Below are positions 28,149-35,888 of a DNA stretch of 64,000 nt, piece after piece. Both the position numbers and the translations under genes were made by a program. The DNA is taken from the NCBI RefSeq assembly GCF_900107455.1, contig NZ_FNQB01000001.1, positions 434,001 through 498,000 of the forward strand, given 5' to 3'. This stretch comes from Asanoa ishikariensis (lineage in GTDB: Bacteria; Actinomycetota; Actinomycetes; Mycobacteriales; Micromonosporaceae). The notes under the pieces are model-generated. The model worked only from the letters and a program-made list of their open reading frames with translations, did not search any database and had not been told where the DNA came from. How positions within the stretch are numbered: position 1 is the stretch's first letter; each line of letters opens with the position of its first letter.

Positions 28149-29024
28149 TCAAATCCTGTCTTCGGGGGCGGGTTCGGGACTTGTCGCCGTGATCAGCCAG
28201 CATCCGGCGGGCAATCGATAGTCGGTGCCGGCCGGGCGGAACCGTTCGAGCAGCCGAACCGCGCCGGCCCGGGCGGACTTCTGGGCGGAAGGATGAGCGG
28301 CCCGGTAGGCCGCACCAGCGGGACCGATCTCGATCAGCCAAGCGGCGACCGCTTCCGGATCGTTCGGCGCTTGGAGCGTGACGTCCTGCGCGACGACGGC
28401 GACGTCGCTGAAGCCCGCCGCGGTGAGCAAGCGACTCACCCGCACCGGGTCAGCGAAGGCGAACGGCCCGGGCTCGTCGCCGATCGGCAACGGCGGCAGC
28501 GCACCCAGGAATGGTGCCGCGCCGAGCATCGCCGCCGGCAGCCAAGGGTTCACGCCGCCGTCACGAAACACGGTCGCGGCCAACCGGCCTCCTGCCCGCA
28601 GAGATCGCCGGATCGTCGTCAGCCCGGCGACCGGATCCGCGAAGAGCATCAGCGCCATCCGGGAGTGGACGGCGTCGAACGGCGCTCCGGACACGCGATC
28701 GAGGGTCTCGATGTCGCCGGTCAGGAATCGCAGACCCGGCCCGGCGAACCGGGCCTGCGCGGCCGCCACCATCGCCGCGGCGATGTCGAGGCCCACGGCG
28801 CTGCCCGACGGTGCCACCGCCCTGGCAAGCTCGGCGGTGGCGCCGCCGCACCCGCAGCCGACGTCCAGCACCCGGTCCCCGGGCTGCGGGCGCAGCCAAT
28901 CGAGCGCCGCGGCCCCCAACGGCCGGCCGAGCTCGTCCTGCCAGTCGGCATACGTGATCCAGCCGGGTGCCGCCTGCGCCCAGAAGACGGCATTGCGGGC
29001 ACGCAGAGCGGCGACATCGGTCAT
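28149..29024 (-). CDS. SAM-dependent methyltransferase (UbiE/COQ5-like)
   Basis: 291 residues from the ATG at 29024; the longer open frame upstream is shadow. Motif I is DRVLDVGCGCGGATAELA, followed by AVGLDIAAAMVAAAQ, LTGDIETL and an LFADPVAGLTTIRRSLRAGG post-I region. Its ATG overlaps the upstream stop (TGATG), coupling it to the monooxygenase-like protein. Substrate unknown. The divergent TetR gene at 29383 probably controls the operon. Confidence 0.87.
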   Translation of the reverse strand: MTDVAALRARNAVFWAQAAPGWITYADWQDELGRPLGAAALDWLRPQPGDRVLDVGCGCGGATAELARAVAPSGSAVGLDIAAAMVAAAQARFAGPGLRFLTGDIETLDRVSGAPFDAVHSRMALMLFADPVAGLTTIRRSLRAGGRLAATVFRDGGVNPWLPAAMLGAAPFLGALPPLPIGDEPGPFAFADPVRVSRLLTAAGFSDVAVVAQDVTLQAPNDPEAVAAWLIEIGPAGAAYRAAHPSAQKSARAGAVRLLERFRPAGTDYRLPAGCWLITATSPEPAPEDRI

Positions 29025-29317
29025 CAGAACGGCATCTCGGCACCGTCGACGCTGGCCGACCGGAACTTCGCGGCCTTGGTCGGGTCGAAGCCGTCCTCCT
29101 GCGCGGCCAGGCCCGCGGCGCGGACCAAGCGCTCCGACTGGAAACGACGAAACGCGGCCTCGTCCACCCAGACGTTGACGATCCGCCAGCCCTCCTCCGA
29201 CGGGCCGGCGACGTGGGCCAGCAGGCCCGGCGGACGGTCCGGGCCGAGGTGCTTCTCGACCTGCCGGTACTCCTGCTCGGTGACTCCGGGCATGTCTTGA
29301 ACGACGCCGAACGGCAT
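29024..29317 (-). CDS. Antibiotic-biosynthesis-monooxygenase-like (ABM) small protein
   Basis: 97 residues from the ATG at 29317 (AGGTGG ribosome site 4 bases before); a GTG three codons earlier is possible. The pattern GVTEQEYRQVEKHL, then GWRIVNVWVDEAAFRRFQSERL, is that of dimeric alpha/beta ferredoxin-like ABM domains. Such proteins include cofactor-free oxygenases and stress proteins; the exact activity is unknown. First gene of the operon with the methyltransferase and lipoprotein. Confidence 0.7.
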   Translation of the reverse strand: MPFGVVQDMPGVTEQEYRQVEKHLGPDRPPGLLAHVAGPSEEGWRIVNVWVDEAAFRRFQSERLVRAAGLAAQEDGFDPTKAAKFRSASVDGAEMPF

Positions 29318-29331
29318 ATCGACCACCTAAG

Positions 29332-29366
29332 ACTCTAGCCAATAGAGTGAAGCTCTATCTAATAGT
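29332..29366. promoter_or_regulatory. Alternating CTCTA/TAGAG operator array
   Basis: CTCTA (29333-29337), TAGAG (29343-29347), CTCTA (29353-29357) and a partial TAG (29363-29365) recur with strict 5-base gaps, so half-sites alternate in orientation every 10 bases. ACTCTA-N5-TAGAGT (29332-29348) is the best palindrome. It lies between the divergent TetR gene and the ABM/methyltransferase operon, the likely binding site of the TetR protein for both promoters. Confidence 0.75.
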
Positions 29367-29382
29367 GGACTACGCTGCCCCC

Positions 29383-30009
29383 GTGGCTGTCAACCGCCGG
29401 TATGTCTCGCCGAGGCGTCAGGAGCAGGCACGGCTGACCAGGCAAGCGATCCTCGAAGCCGCCGCCAAGTTGTTCGTCGACCCCGGCTATGCGGCTACTC
29501 CGCTGACCGCCATCGCCGCCGAGGCCGGCGTCGCCATCCAGACCGTGTACGCGGTGTTCGGCAACAAGCGCCAACTGCTCTCCGACCTGGTCGACGTCAC
29601 CCTGGCCGGCGACGACGAGCGGGTGGCGATGCAGAACCGGTCGTTCGTCACCGACATTCGCGGGCTGACCGGCCTGCGGCCCAGGCTCGCCCGATTCGCT
29701 CGGCACCTCGCGGAGGTCCACGCCCGGCAGGCTCGCGTGATGCTGGCACTCGCCGGAGCGGCCACCGCCGATGCCGACGCCTCAGCGATCTGGCGCAAGA
29801 ATCTCGAGGAACGCCGCCACGGCATGCTGATGTTCGCCGCGGACCTGGCCGAGACCGGCGAGGTGCGGATCGATCAAGAACAGGCCGCCGACGTGCTGTG
29901 GCTCGCCCAGGACGTCCGCAACTACGACTGGCTCGTCCTTCAGCGCGGCTGGTCAACCGAACAGTTCGAGCGATGGTTCGTGGAGAGCGTCGCCGCCGCT
30001 CTGACGTGA
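29383..30009 (+). CDS. TetR/AcrR family transcriptional regulator
   Basis: 208 residues from the GTG at 29383. The open frame extends to 29347, but that extension overlaps the operator array. TACGCT (29371-29376) sits 6 bases before this GTG like a -10 element, implying a leaderless mRNA. The helix-turn-helix is at about 15-62 (AAKLFVDPGYAATPLTAIA, then AIQTVYAVFGNKRQLL). It probably represses the divergent ABM-methyltransferase-lipoprotein operon and itself. Confidence 0.85.
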   Translation: MAVNRRYVSPRRQEQARLTRQAILEAAAKLFVDPGYAATPLTAIAAEAGVAIQTVYAVFGNKRQLLSDLVDVTLAGDDERVAMQNRSFVTDIRGLTGLRPRLARFARHLAEVHARQARVMLALAGAATADADASAIWRKNLEERRHGMLMFAADLAETGEVRIDQEQAADVLWLAQDVRNYDWLVLQRGWSTEQFERWFVESVAAALT

Positions 30010-30045
30010 GAAGGACCCACTGCTGTTGACCGCCCCTGCCAGATG

Positions 30046-30064
30046 GTGCTAATAATACTAGCAC
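30046..30064 (+). promoter_or_regulatory. Operator over the -10 region of the GntR gene
   Basis: GTGCTA-N7-TAGCAC ends one base before the ATG at 30066. TAATAC (30053-30058) within it looks like a -10 element seven bases from the start codon, and there is no ribosome site, so the mRNA is probably leaderless. A TTGACC lies at 30026. Binding of the GntR protein here would be tight self-repression. Confidence 0.7.
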
Positions 30065-30065
30065 T

Positions 30066-30413
30066 ATGAGATGGACGGTTGATCACTCTTCGCGCGAGGC
30101 CTTGCCCCTTCAGATCGTGGCTTGTGTTCGTCGGGGTGTGGCTTCCGGAGAGCTTGCTGTTGGTGAGCAACTACCGCCGGCGGCCGAGTTGGCCGGGGCG
30201 CTGTCCGTCGACCGCAACACGGTGCTGGCCGCCTACCGGCAACTCCGCGACGACGGCGTCCTGGAGTTTCGCCGGGGGCGCGGCGCACGGGTCGCGTCCG
30301 CCGTCACCGAGCCTGTCCCCGTTACCGAGGCGGCTCAGAGGCTTGTGACTGTTGCTCGCCAGCACGGCCTAGGACGACAGGACCTGCTTCGGCTCATCGA
30401 GAAGCTGACGTGA
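30066..30413 (+). CDS. GntR-family regulator, YtrA subfamily
   Basis: 115 residues, the short form without a large effector domain. The winged helix is at about 10-80: IVACVRRGVASGELAVGEQL, AAELAGALSVDRNTVLAAYRQL. YtrA-type repressors usually head operons for ABC transporters or membrane proteins. Here the next gene, 22 bases on, encodes a membrane protein with a PH-like tail, which is the likely target together with the gene itself. Confidence 0.88.
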   Translation: MRWTVDHSSREALPLQIVACVRRGVASGELAVGEQLPPAAELAGALSVDRNTVLAAYRQLRDDGVLEFRRGRGARVASAVTEPVPVTEAAQRLVTVARQHGLGRQDLLRLIEKLT

Positions 30414-30435
30414 CACATCGAAAGGACGGCGCCCG

Positions 30436-30942
30436 ATGACAGCATCCGCACTGCCCGGGCCGGGCCGGTACTCGATCTACACCGGCCGGTCGACGAACTG
30501 GCCCTTCGTGGTGGGTGGCAGCGCTGCCTTGTTGGTGCCGCTGCTCGTCCTGGGAAGCCTGTCTCGCGGCAGTTGGCTCGACCCGGCGGGACCCGCGATT
30601 CCACTGCTGGTGGCCGCCGTCGCCCTGGTCGTCACCGGACTGACCGGATTGAGCGTCCGGACGGCGGCCGGACCCAACGGGGTATCCGTCCACTGTGGGC
30701 TCCTGGGATGGCCGCGCCACACCTACCGCCTGGACGAGGTCGAGCACGTCGAGGTGATCGACCTGAAGCCCTCGCTGTGGCGCTTGTCCCTGGGCTTCTG
30801 GTGGACGCCTCGCCACACCTACTACGCGGTCCGGACCGGATCGGCCCTGCGGCTGGTGCTGCACACCGGCCGAAGCGTCACCATCACCGTGCCGGACCCG
30901 CACGCCGCCGTCGCGATCATCCGCGAGGCGAAGTCAGCCTGA
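30436..30942 (+). CDS. Two-helix membrane protein with PH-like cytoplasmic domain
   Basis: 168 residues. Two membrane helices (about 25-45 and 55-77) are followed by a beta-rich part (VSVHCGLLGWPRHTYRLDEV, then LRLVLHTGRSVTITVPDP) that resembles bacterial PH-like domains of DUF1648-associated proteins. Preceded by the GntR gene, and probably repressed by it. Its 3' end overlaps the convergent winged-helix gene by 9 bases. Function unknown. Confidence 0.72.
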   Translation: MTASALPGPGRYSIYTGRSTNWPFVVGGSAALLVPLLVLGSLSRGSWLDPAGPAIPLLVAAVALVVTGLTGLSVRTAAGPNGVSVHCGLLGWPRHTYRLDEVEHVEVIDLKPSLWRLSLGFWWTPRHTYYAVRTGSALRLVLHTGRSVTITVPDPHAAVAIIREAKSA

Positions 30943-31230
30943 CAACGCCCCGTCGATCAACGCACGCAAAGCCGCGCAGTGCGCCTCGTACGCCTGCTGG
31001 CCCGCGTTCGTCATCTTGTAGGTAGTGCTCGCGCCCTTCCCGCGCCCGCCCTTGACCGACGTGACGTAGCCAGACGACTCCAACGTGGACATCTGTTTCG
31101 ACAGGTCCGACTCGGCGATGTCCAACTGTTCCCTCAGGAACCGGAACGAGGCCGTCGGGGCGTTGGCCAGGATTGCCATCGCGGCCAGGCGTTTGGGGGC
31201 GTGGATGACCGGGTCCAGGCCGCTGATCAC
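30934..31230 (-). CDS. Winged-helix transcriptional regulator (MarR/PadR-like)
   Basis: 98 residues from the GTG at 31230. A minimal DNA-binding protein: PKRLAAMAILANAPTASFRF, DIAESDLSKQMSTLESSGYV (recognition helix) and a wing, VKGGRGKGASTTYKMT. The GTG overlaps the stop of the membrane-protein gene upstream (GTGA), so both are made together. The pair resembles regulator/membrane-protein modules in which the membrane partner modulates the regulator, but that is inferred. Confidence 0.82.
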   Translation of the reverse strand: MISGLDPVIHAPKRLAAMAILANAPTASFRFLREQLDIAESDLSKQMSTLESSGYVTSVKGGRGKGASTTYKMTNAGQQAYEAHCAALRALIDGALSG

Positions 31231-31691
31231 GACAGCCTCGACCGCACCTCGGTCGCCGCCCGCGCATAACGCCGTTCGTAAGCCGCGATTCCGCCGGTGA
31301 CCAGCACGAAGGCCACCCCGGCCGCCACCAGGGGGCCGGTCAGCCACCAGGTAAGCGCGACCGACGACACGATCGCCAAGGCGCCGATCAGATACCTCCG
31401 CCACACGGCCGCGATCTCCGACGGTGGCCGGCCCCGCCCGGGAAAGGGCAGGGCCCCGTGCCGCCGCCGCGCCCAGAAGACGAAGACGAGCTCGAGCGCG
31501 ATCAGCACACCCAGCGCGGCAAGGAACAACGCGGCGTTGACCCGCCACCACACGAACGTGGCGACGATGCCGGCCACCCAGGCGCCGACGGCAGGCGCGT
31601 ACCACCACGGGCTCGGCGGGTACTGGACGTACGGGGCCGCCGAGGCGCGCTCGACGGCCCGAAGCTGCTCCCGCGCCTCGGCGATCTCCAT
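31227..31691 (-). CDS. Four-helix membrane protein linked to a winged-helix regulator
   Basis: 154 residues from the ATG at 31691. A short N-terminal helix (EIAEAREQLRAVERA) is followed by four membrane segments (about 33-50, 55-75, 100-118 and 120-138). No family recognised with certainty; similar proteins occur next to MarR-like regulators in actinomycetes. First gene of a two-gene operon that starts just downstream of a strong palindromic operator. Confidence 0.75.
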   Translation of the reverse strand: MEIAEAREQLRAVERASAAPYVQYPPSPWWYAPAVGAWVAGIVATFVWWRVNAALFLAALGVLIALELVFVFWARRRHGALPFPGRGRPPSEIAAVWRRYLIGALAIVSSVALTWWLTGPLVAAGVAFVLVTGGIAAYERRYARAATEVRSRLS

Positions 31692-31710
31692 GGCCGAGAC
31701 ACTACGAACT

Positions 31711-31752
31711 ACTTTCCACTTTTGCAAGTGGAAAGTGTGCAAGCGGAAAGTT
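31711..31752 (-). promoter_or_regulatory. Long perfect operator with an extra direct half-site
   Basis: ACTTTCCACTT-TTGC-AAGTGGAAAGT (31711-31736) has 11-base perfect arms. A second half-site, TGCAAGCGGAAAGT (31739-31752), repeats the right half (TGCAAGTGGAAAGT, 31723-31736) at a 16-base step. The array is 20-61 bases from the start at 31691, where the promoter must lie. The coupled winged-helix protein is the likely binder. Confidence 0.78.
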
Positions 31753-32755
31753 AGCGTGACCTGGGCAGACAATCCTTCTTGTACTTCAGGCCCGAGCCGC
31801 ACCAGCAGACCTCGTTGCGCGCCGGCGGCCACGGGATGTGCGCGCCGGGCTGGGCCGCCAACTCGGTCGCGTACCGGCTGCGGATCTCCGCGTCCGTCGG
31901 CTCCCCGCCGTGCTGCCGGGCGAATCCCGCCAGCCCGTCGGCCGACGCCCGGATCACGCTCAGGCCCGCCCCGCCCGCGTCCGCCTGGCGGACCAGGTGC
32001 TTTTCCAACCGCGCCCGGTGGCCGTCCCAGTCCGGTCCGTAGACCTCCGCCAGCGCGGGCACGGACTCCAGCAGCCGGTCGAACTCCGGCTGAGCGAAGA
32101 AGACCAGATCGGCCTCCGCGGACTGCGGCTCGGCCGCCCGGCGCGACAGTTGCGCCTCCAGTCGGTCCGCCAGGTCGTCCTGCTTGTCGTGCGCCAGGTT
32201 CAGATCACGACGTACCCGGTGTCGCTGCTGCAGCAGGAAGAACAGCACCCCCGGCGCTTCGTCGGAAGCGAGGGAAGCCGGTTCCCCGCGAGCGGCGATC
32301 AGCGATTCGGCCGCCGAGCTCAGCCACTCTTCCGCCACCGCCGTGCGACCGCCGGCCTCCAGCGCCGCGCTCACGTAGGCAGGCGCGTCGGGCTGCTCGG
32401 TCAACAGCGGGCGCAACTCGGTGACCACAGCCAGAGCTTCGTCGTCGTGGCCGCCGACCCGGAACAGGATGCGGGCGCGCAGCGCGCGGGCGAAGGCAGC
32501 GCCGGGAGCGTCGTCCTCGGGATAGGCCGCAACCGCCCGGTCCGCGTACGACAGCGCGGCGTCCAGTCGGGCCCGCACCTCGGCGATTTCCGCGGCCAGG
32601 GTCAGCGCGAACCCGGCATCCTCCTGGTCCGCCAGCCGGCGTTCCTCCACGGCGAGCGCCAGGTCCGCGGCCACGCCCAGGGGATCGGCCGTCCCCAGCG
32701 CCGTGCGGCGGAGTTCTTCCAGGTCAGCACTCGTGAGCACGTCTCTTGTCAGCAC
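31751..32755 (-). CDS. SEC-C zinc-motif protein with helical repeat body
   Basis: 334 residues from the GTG at 32755 (GTG 32740 is also possible). The body is helical, with TPR-like pairs in the first half (AALSYADRAVAAYPEDD, FARALRARILFRVGGHDDEA). The C-terminus ends in a SEC-C-type zinc motif, NEVCWCGSGLKYKKDC, as found at the tail of SecA and many stand-alone proteins, where it can bind SecB-like or ribosomal partners. Role unknown. Its stop overlaps the operator of the downstream gene pair. Confidence 0.78.
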   Translation of the reverse strand: MLTRDVLTSADLEELRRTALGTADPLGVAADLALAVEERRLADQEDAGFALTLAAEIAEVRARLDAALSYADRAVAAYPEDDAPGAAFARALRARILFRVGGHDDEALAVVTELRPLLTEQPDAPAYVSAALEAGGRTAVAEEWLSSAAESLIAARGEPASLASDEAPGVLFFLLQQRHRVRRDLNLAHDKQDDLADRLEAQLSRRAAEPQSAEADLVFFAQPEFDRLLESVPALAEVYGPDWDGHRARLEKHLVRQADAGGAGLSVIRASADGLAGFARQHGGEPTDAEIRSRYATELAAQPGAHIPWPPARNEVCWCGSGLKYKKDCLPRSR

Positions 32756-32892
32756 AACTTCACGGTACGTCGGTTGCGGGCCACGAAGACGCAGGATCAC
32801 CTGTTACCCACGCCTCATAGCTCGCCCCACGTCCCAATCCGGTCAGCGCAGCTGTCGACATAGGACTGCTCGGAACCGCACGAAACCCAGTG

Positions 32893-33552
32893 CTAGAGAG
32901 CCGACGCGGGTGGTTCCGGCAGCAGGCCACGCAGGACCACGTCGGCAAGGGCATCGGCGATCCGGTCCCGGTCCTGCTCGGCGACGGGCGCCGCGGCCGG
33001 GTCGATCCGGTCGACGATCGGGTTCTGGGCCAGCGCCAGCGCGGGGCCGATGAGGGCGAAGTAGAGGACGTGCGACGGCACGTCCGGCGCCTTCCCGACC
33101 TGGGCGAGCGCCGAGACGGTGGGCTCGATGCTGTCCCAGAACGGCTTGATGAACAGCCGGTGCAGGTAGTCGAGGCGGTCCGAGTCGCGGGTCGACTCGT
33201 CGGCGATCAACCGGTTCAGGTCGGACGCCGCCGCGGCCATCCGGTAAAGCTGGCGGACCACCCACTCGAGCCGATCGGCGTCGTCGGAGTGCCGTGCGAG
33301 CAGCTCATCCCGTTCCTCCTGCACGCCGGCGAGGGCGAAATCGACCACCGCTCGCCAGAAGGCCGACTTCGACCCGTACCGGTCGTGGATGAAGTTGTGG
33401 CTCACGCCCAGCCGCCGGGCGAGCTCACGCATGGTGGTCGCCTCGTACCCGAGCTCGGCGAACGCTTCGAGGCCACGCTGAAGGATCTCGCTCTCGTCGA
33501 GTCCGACGGACGTGTTCTTGCGGCGCTGCGCGGTCAAATCCGGTGTTCCCAT
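32893..33552 (-). CDS. TetR family transcriptional regulator
   Basis: 219 residues from the ATG at 33552. Helix-turn-helix at about 20-68: ILQRGLEAFAELGYEATTM, ELARRLGVSHNFIHDRYGSK. NFIHDRYGSK is a variant of the usual YYHF/YRHF turn. It has a C-terminal TetR_C domain. The next gene upstream is the divergent DEAD-box helicase 236 bases away, so no target is evident; it may regulate only itself or a distant gene. Confidence 0.85.
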   Translation of the reverse strand: MGTPDLTAQRRKNTSVGLDESEILQRGLEAFAELGYEATTMRELARRLGVSHNFIHDRYGSKSAFWRAVVDFALAGVQEERDELLARHSDDADRLEWVVRQLYRMAAAASDLNRLIADESTRDSDRLDYLHRLFIKPFWDSIEPTVSALAQVGKAPDVPSHVLYFALIGPALALAQNPIVDRIDPAAAPVAEQDRDRIADALADVVLRGLLPEPPASAL

Positions 33553-33728
33553 CCTGGTGGCGGCGACGACCAAGTATGACGCGCGCGCTTCTGACGAGGG
33601 GTGGGTCGCGAGCGCTAGCTGGGGCTCCTGTGGCCGCTACCAGAACGCCTGAGCGGAAGATCGGGTAGATTGGGTGTAGACGGCCCCCGACGGCTCTGCC
33701 GCGGAGGCCGTGATATGCGTCCGGTCAG

Positions 33729-33755
33729 CGGCGCGCAGGCCCCCGGTCCGCGCCG
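33729..33755 (+). promoter_or_regulatory. Leader hairpin before the DEAD-box helicase gene
   Basis: CGGCGCG (33729-33735) pairs with CGCGCCG (33749-33755) around a 13-base loop, 34 bases before the helicase ATG. RNA-helicase genes often have structured, temperature-sensitive leaders that the helicase itself remodels; whether this is such a leader is not shown by sequence alone. Confidence 0.4.
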
Positions 33756-33788
33756 AACCGCACGCCCCCTTGACGTTCGGAGATCCAC

Positions 33789-35207
33789 ATGGCGGCACGC
33801 CGCCCGCAAGAACTGCCCAGCTCCACCCCCTCGTTCGCCGACCTCGGGCTTTCGGCCGCGCTCATCGCGCCGCTGGCCCGTGCCGGCGTCACCGCACCCT
33901 TCCCCATCCAGGCCGTCACGCTGCCCGACTCGCTCGCCGGCCGCGACGTGCTCGGGCGTGGTCGCACGGGTTCCGGCAAGACGTACGCCTTCGTCCTGCC
34001 GCTGCTGGACCGGCTCGCCCGCGAGAACAAGCAGCGCCGGCCCGGCCGGCCGCGCGCGCTGATCCTGGCGCCGACCCGCGAGCTCGCGACCCAGATCGAG
34101 GCGACACTCGTACCGCTGGCCAAGGCGCTTTCCCTGCGTACCGTGACCATCTTCGGCGGCGTCGGCGCGGGTCCGCAGATCACCGCCCTGCGCAACGGCG
34201 TAGACATCGTCGTCGCCTGCCCCGGGCGCCTCGACGACCACGTCCGCAACGGGCACGCGCGGCTCGACGCGATCGAGATCACAGTGCTCGACGAGGCCGA
34301 CCACATGGCCGACCTCGGCTTCCTGCCCGTGGTCAAGCGGTTGCTCGACCAGACTCCGCGGACGGGTCAGCGCATGCTGTTCTCGGCGACGCTGGACGCC
34401 GCGGTCGACGGTCTGGTTCGGCGCTTCCTGAACAACCCGATCACCCACAGCGTCGACTCGGCGAAGTCGCCGGTCGTCAAGATGGCCCACCACGTGCTGC
34501 ACGTGCGCCACGACGACCGGTTGGCGGTGCTGACCGATCTCACCTCGGCTCCCGGCCGCACCCTGGTCTTCACCCGCACGAAGCGGGGCGCGAAGGCGCT
34601 CACCCGTCGGCTCGTCGCCGGTGGCGTGCCGGCCGTCGAGCTGCACGGCGACCTCGCACAGGGCGCGCGTACCCGCAACCTCAACGCCTTCACCGAGGGC
34701 AGCGTGCAGACGCTGGTCGCCACCGACATCGCGGCCCGCGGCATCCACGTCGACGACGTCGCGCTGGTCATCCACGCGGATCCGCCGGTCGAGCACAAGG
34801 CGTACCTGCACCGTTCCGGTCGCACGGCCCGCGCCGGCGCCTCGGGCATGGTGATCACCCTGATGACCGACAGCCAGGTCGCTGACGTACGCCAACTGAC
34901 CCGCGAAGCCGGCATCCGGCCCACGACGACGCGGCTGGGCCCTGGCGACCCGTTCCTGGCGGAGCTGGCCCCGGGCGAGCGGACGTTCGTCAACCCGCCG
35001 CCGACCCCCGAGCGGGAGACCATGCCGCGGCAGCGCCGGACCCCCGGCCGCCGGGCACCGCAACCCACCCGGGACGCTGCGCCGGCCCGTGCCGCCAAGC
35101 CGGCTCGCACCGGCCAGGGTGGCCAGGGCCAAGGCCAATCAACCGCCGGCTCCCGGGGCGGCAACGCCGCGACCTTCTCCAGCCGCAGCCGGGTCGGTCG
35201 CCGCTGA
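33789..35207 (+). CDS. DEAD-box ATP-dependent RNA helicase (RhlE-like)
   Basis: 472 residues. RecA-like core (about 15-370) with Q motif FPIQAVTLP, motif I GRTGSGKTYAF, Ia APTRELATQ, II DEAD (LDEADHM), III SATLDA, IV TLVFTRTKRGAKAL, V ATDIAARGIHVDDV and VI HRSGRTARAG, all intact. The C-terminal 100 residues are basic and disordered (RRTPGRRAPQPTRD, GGQGQGQ), typical of RNA-binding tails. Probably works in cold-stress RNA unwinding or ribosome assembly. Its TGA stop abuts the TCA of the convergent TetR gene. Confidence 0.94.
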   Translation: MAARRPQELPSSTPSFADLGLSAALIAPLARAGVTAPFPIQAVTLPDSLAGRDVLGRGRTGSGKTYAFVLPLLDRLARENKQRRPGRPRALILAPTRELATQIEATLVPLAKALSLRTVTIFGGVGAGPQITALRNGVDIVVACPGRLDDHVRNGHARLDAIEITVLDEADHMADLGFLPVVKRLLDQTPRTGQRMLFSATLDAAVDGLVRRFLNNPITHSVDSAKSPVVKMAHHVLHVRHDDRLAVLTDLTSAPGRTLVFTRTKRGAKALTRRLVAGGVPAVELHGDLAQGARTRNLNAFTEGSVQTLVATDIAARGIHVDDVALVIHADPPVEHKAYLHRSGRTARAGASGMVITLMTDSQVADVRQLTREAGIRPTTTRLGPGDPFLAELAPGERTFVNPPPTPERETMPRQRRTPGRRAPQPTRDAAPARAAKPARTGQGGQGQGQSTAGSRGGNAATFSSRSRVGRR

Positions 35208-35813
35208 TCACGGCGCGCCCGTGGCCCACGGGCGCAGGGCGACATCCGTCGCCTTTTGCACCGCCGCCTGCACGGCAGCCGGGTCGTCGAGCCGATCAAC
35301 ATCGGCTAGGAGCACCTGCAAGGCGGCGGTGATCGCACCGACGAACGCGCCGGTCAGGGCGGCCGCGCCAACCTCGTCGAGCTGTTCGGGAAACGCGGCA
35401 GCGAGGTGCCGCGCGATCTCGCCCTGCGCGTCGGTCTGAATCTGGAGCGCGCGGCCGCGTACCGCCGGAATGTCCCGGATGTAGCGCAACCGCAGCGCCG
35501 CCAGCCGACCGGACAGGTCGTCGCTGTCGTCGCCGACCCGGTGCAGCGCCCGCAGCAGGACCTCGGCCGGGCTCTCGTGCGGCCTGCGATCGGCGATCGC
35601 GTCGACGGCCGCCTGCACGCGGGCGTCGCTTTCGGGGAACAGCAGCTCCTCCTTGCTGGGGAAGTAGCTGAAGAACGTGCGAGTGCCGATCTCCGCCGCG
35701 GCCGCGATGTCGGCGATCGTCGTCTCGTCGTAGCCGTCGCGCTCGAACAGGGCGGTCGCCGCCTCGACCAGCGCCTGACGGGTGCGGACACGCTTGCGGT
35801 CACGAAGAGACAT
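35208..35813 (-). CDS. TetR/AcrR repressor of the adjacent monooxygenase
   Basis: 201 residues. Helix-turn-helix at about 10-57: ALVEAATALFERDGYDETTI, DIAAAAEIGTRTFFSYFPSK, the classical AcrR form. Divergent from the FAD-monooxygenase at 35889, with 75 bases between holding a TGCA-rich inverted repeat. By arrangement it should repress the monooxygenase and respond to its substrate. The target gene is now frameshifted, so the pair may be decaying. Confidence 0.86.
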   Translation of the reverse strand: MSLRDRKRVRTRQALVEAATALFERDGYDETTIADIAAAAEIGTRTFFSYFPSKEELLFPESDARVQAAVDAIADRRPHESPAEVLLRALHRVGDDSDDLSGRLAALRLRYIRDIPAVRGRALQIQTDAQGEIARHLAAAFPEQLDEVGAAALTGAFVGAITAALQVLLADVDRLDDPAAVQAAVQKATDVALRPWATGAP

Positions 35814-35832
35814 GCGCGGAGCTTATCGCACC

Positions 35833-35876
35833 AACTGCAAAATCGCAGCCATTGCATTTCCGCACTGAGTGCAGTT
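35833..35876. promoter_or_regulatory. TGCA-rich operator region between TetR and monooxygenase genes
   Basis: AACTGCA (35833-35839) and TGCAGTT (35870-35876) are exact inverted copies. Inside them TGCAA (35836-35840) and TTGCA (35852-35856) form a second, 21-base inverted repeat. The spot covers both divergent promoters, and the TetR protein is the likely binder. Confidence 0.55.
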
Positions 35877-35888
35877 AACGTCGAGGGC

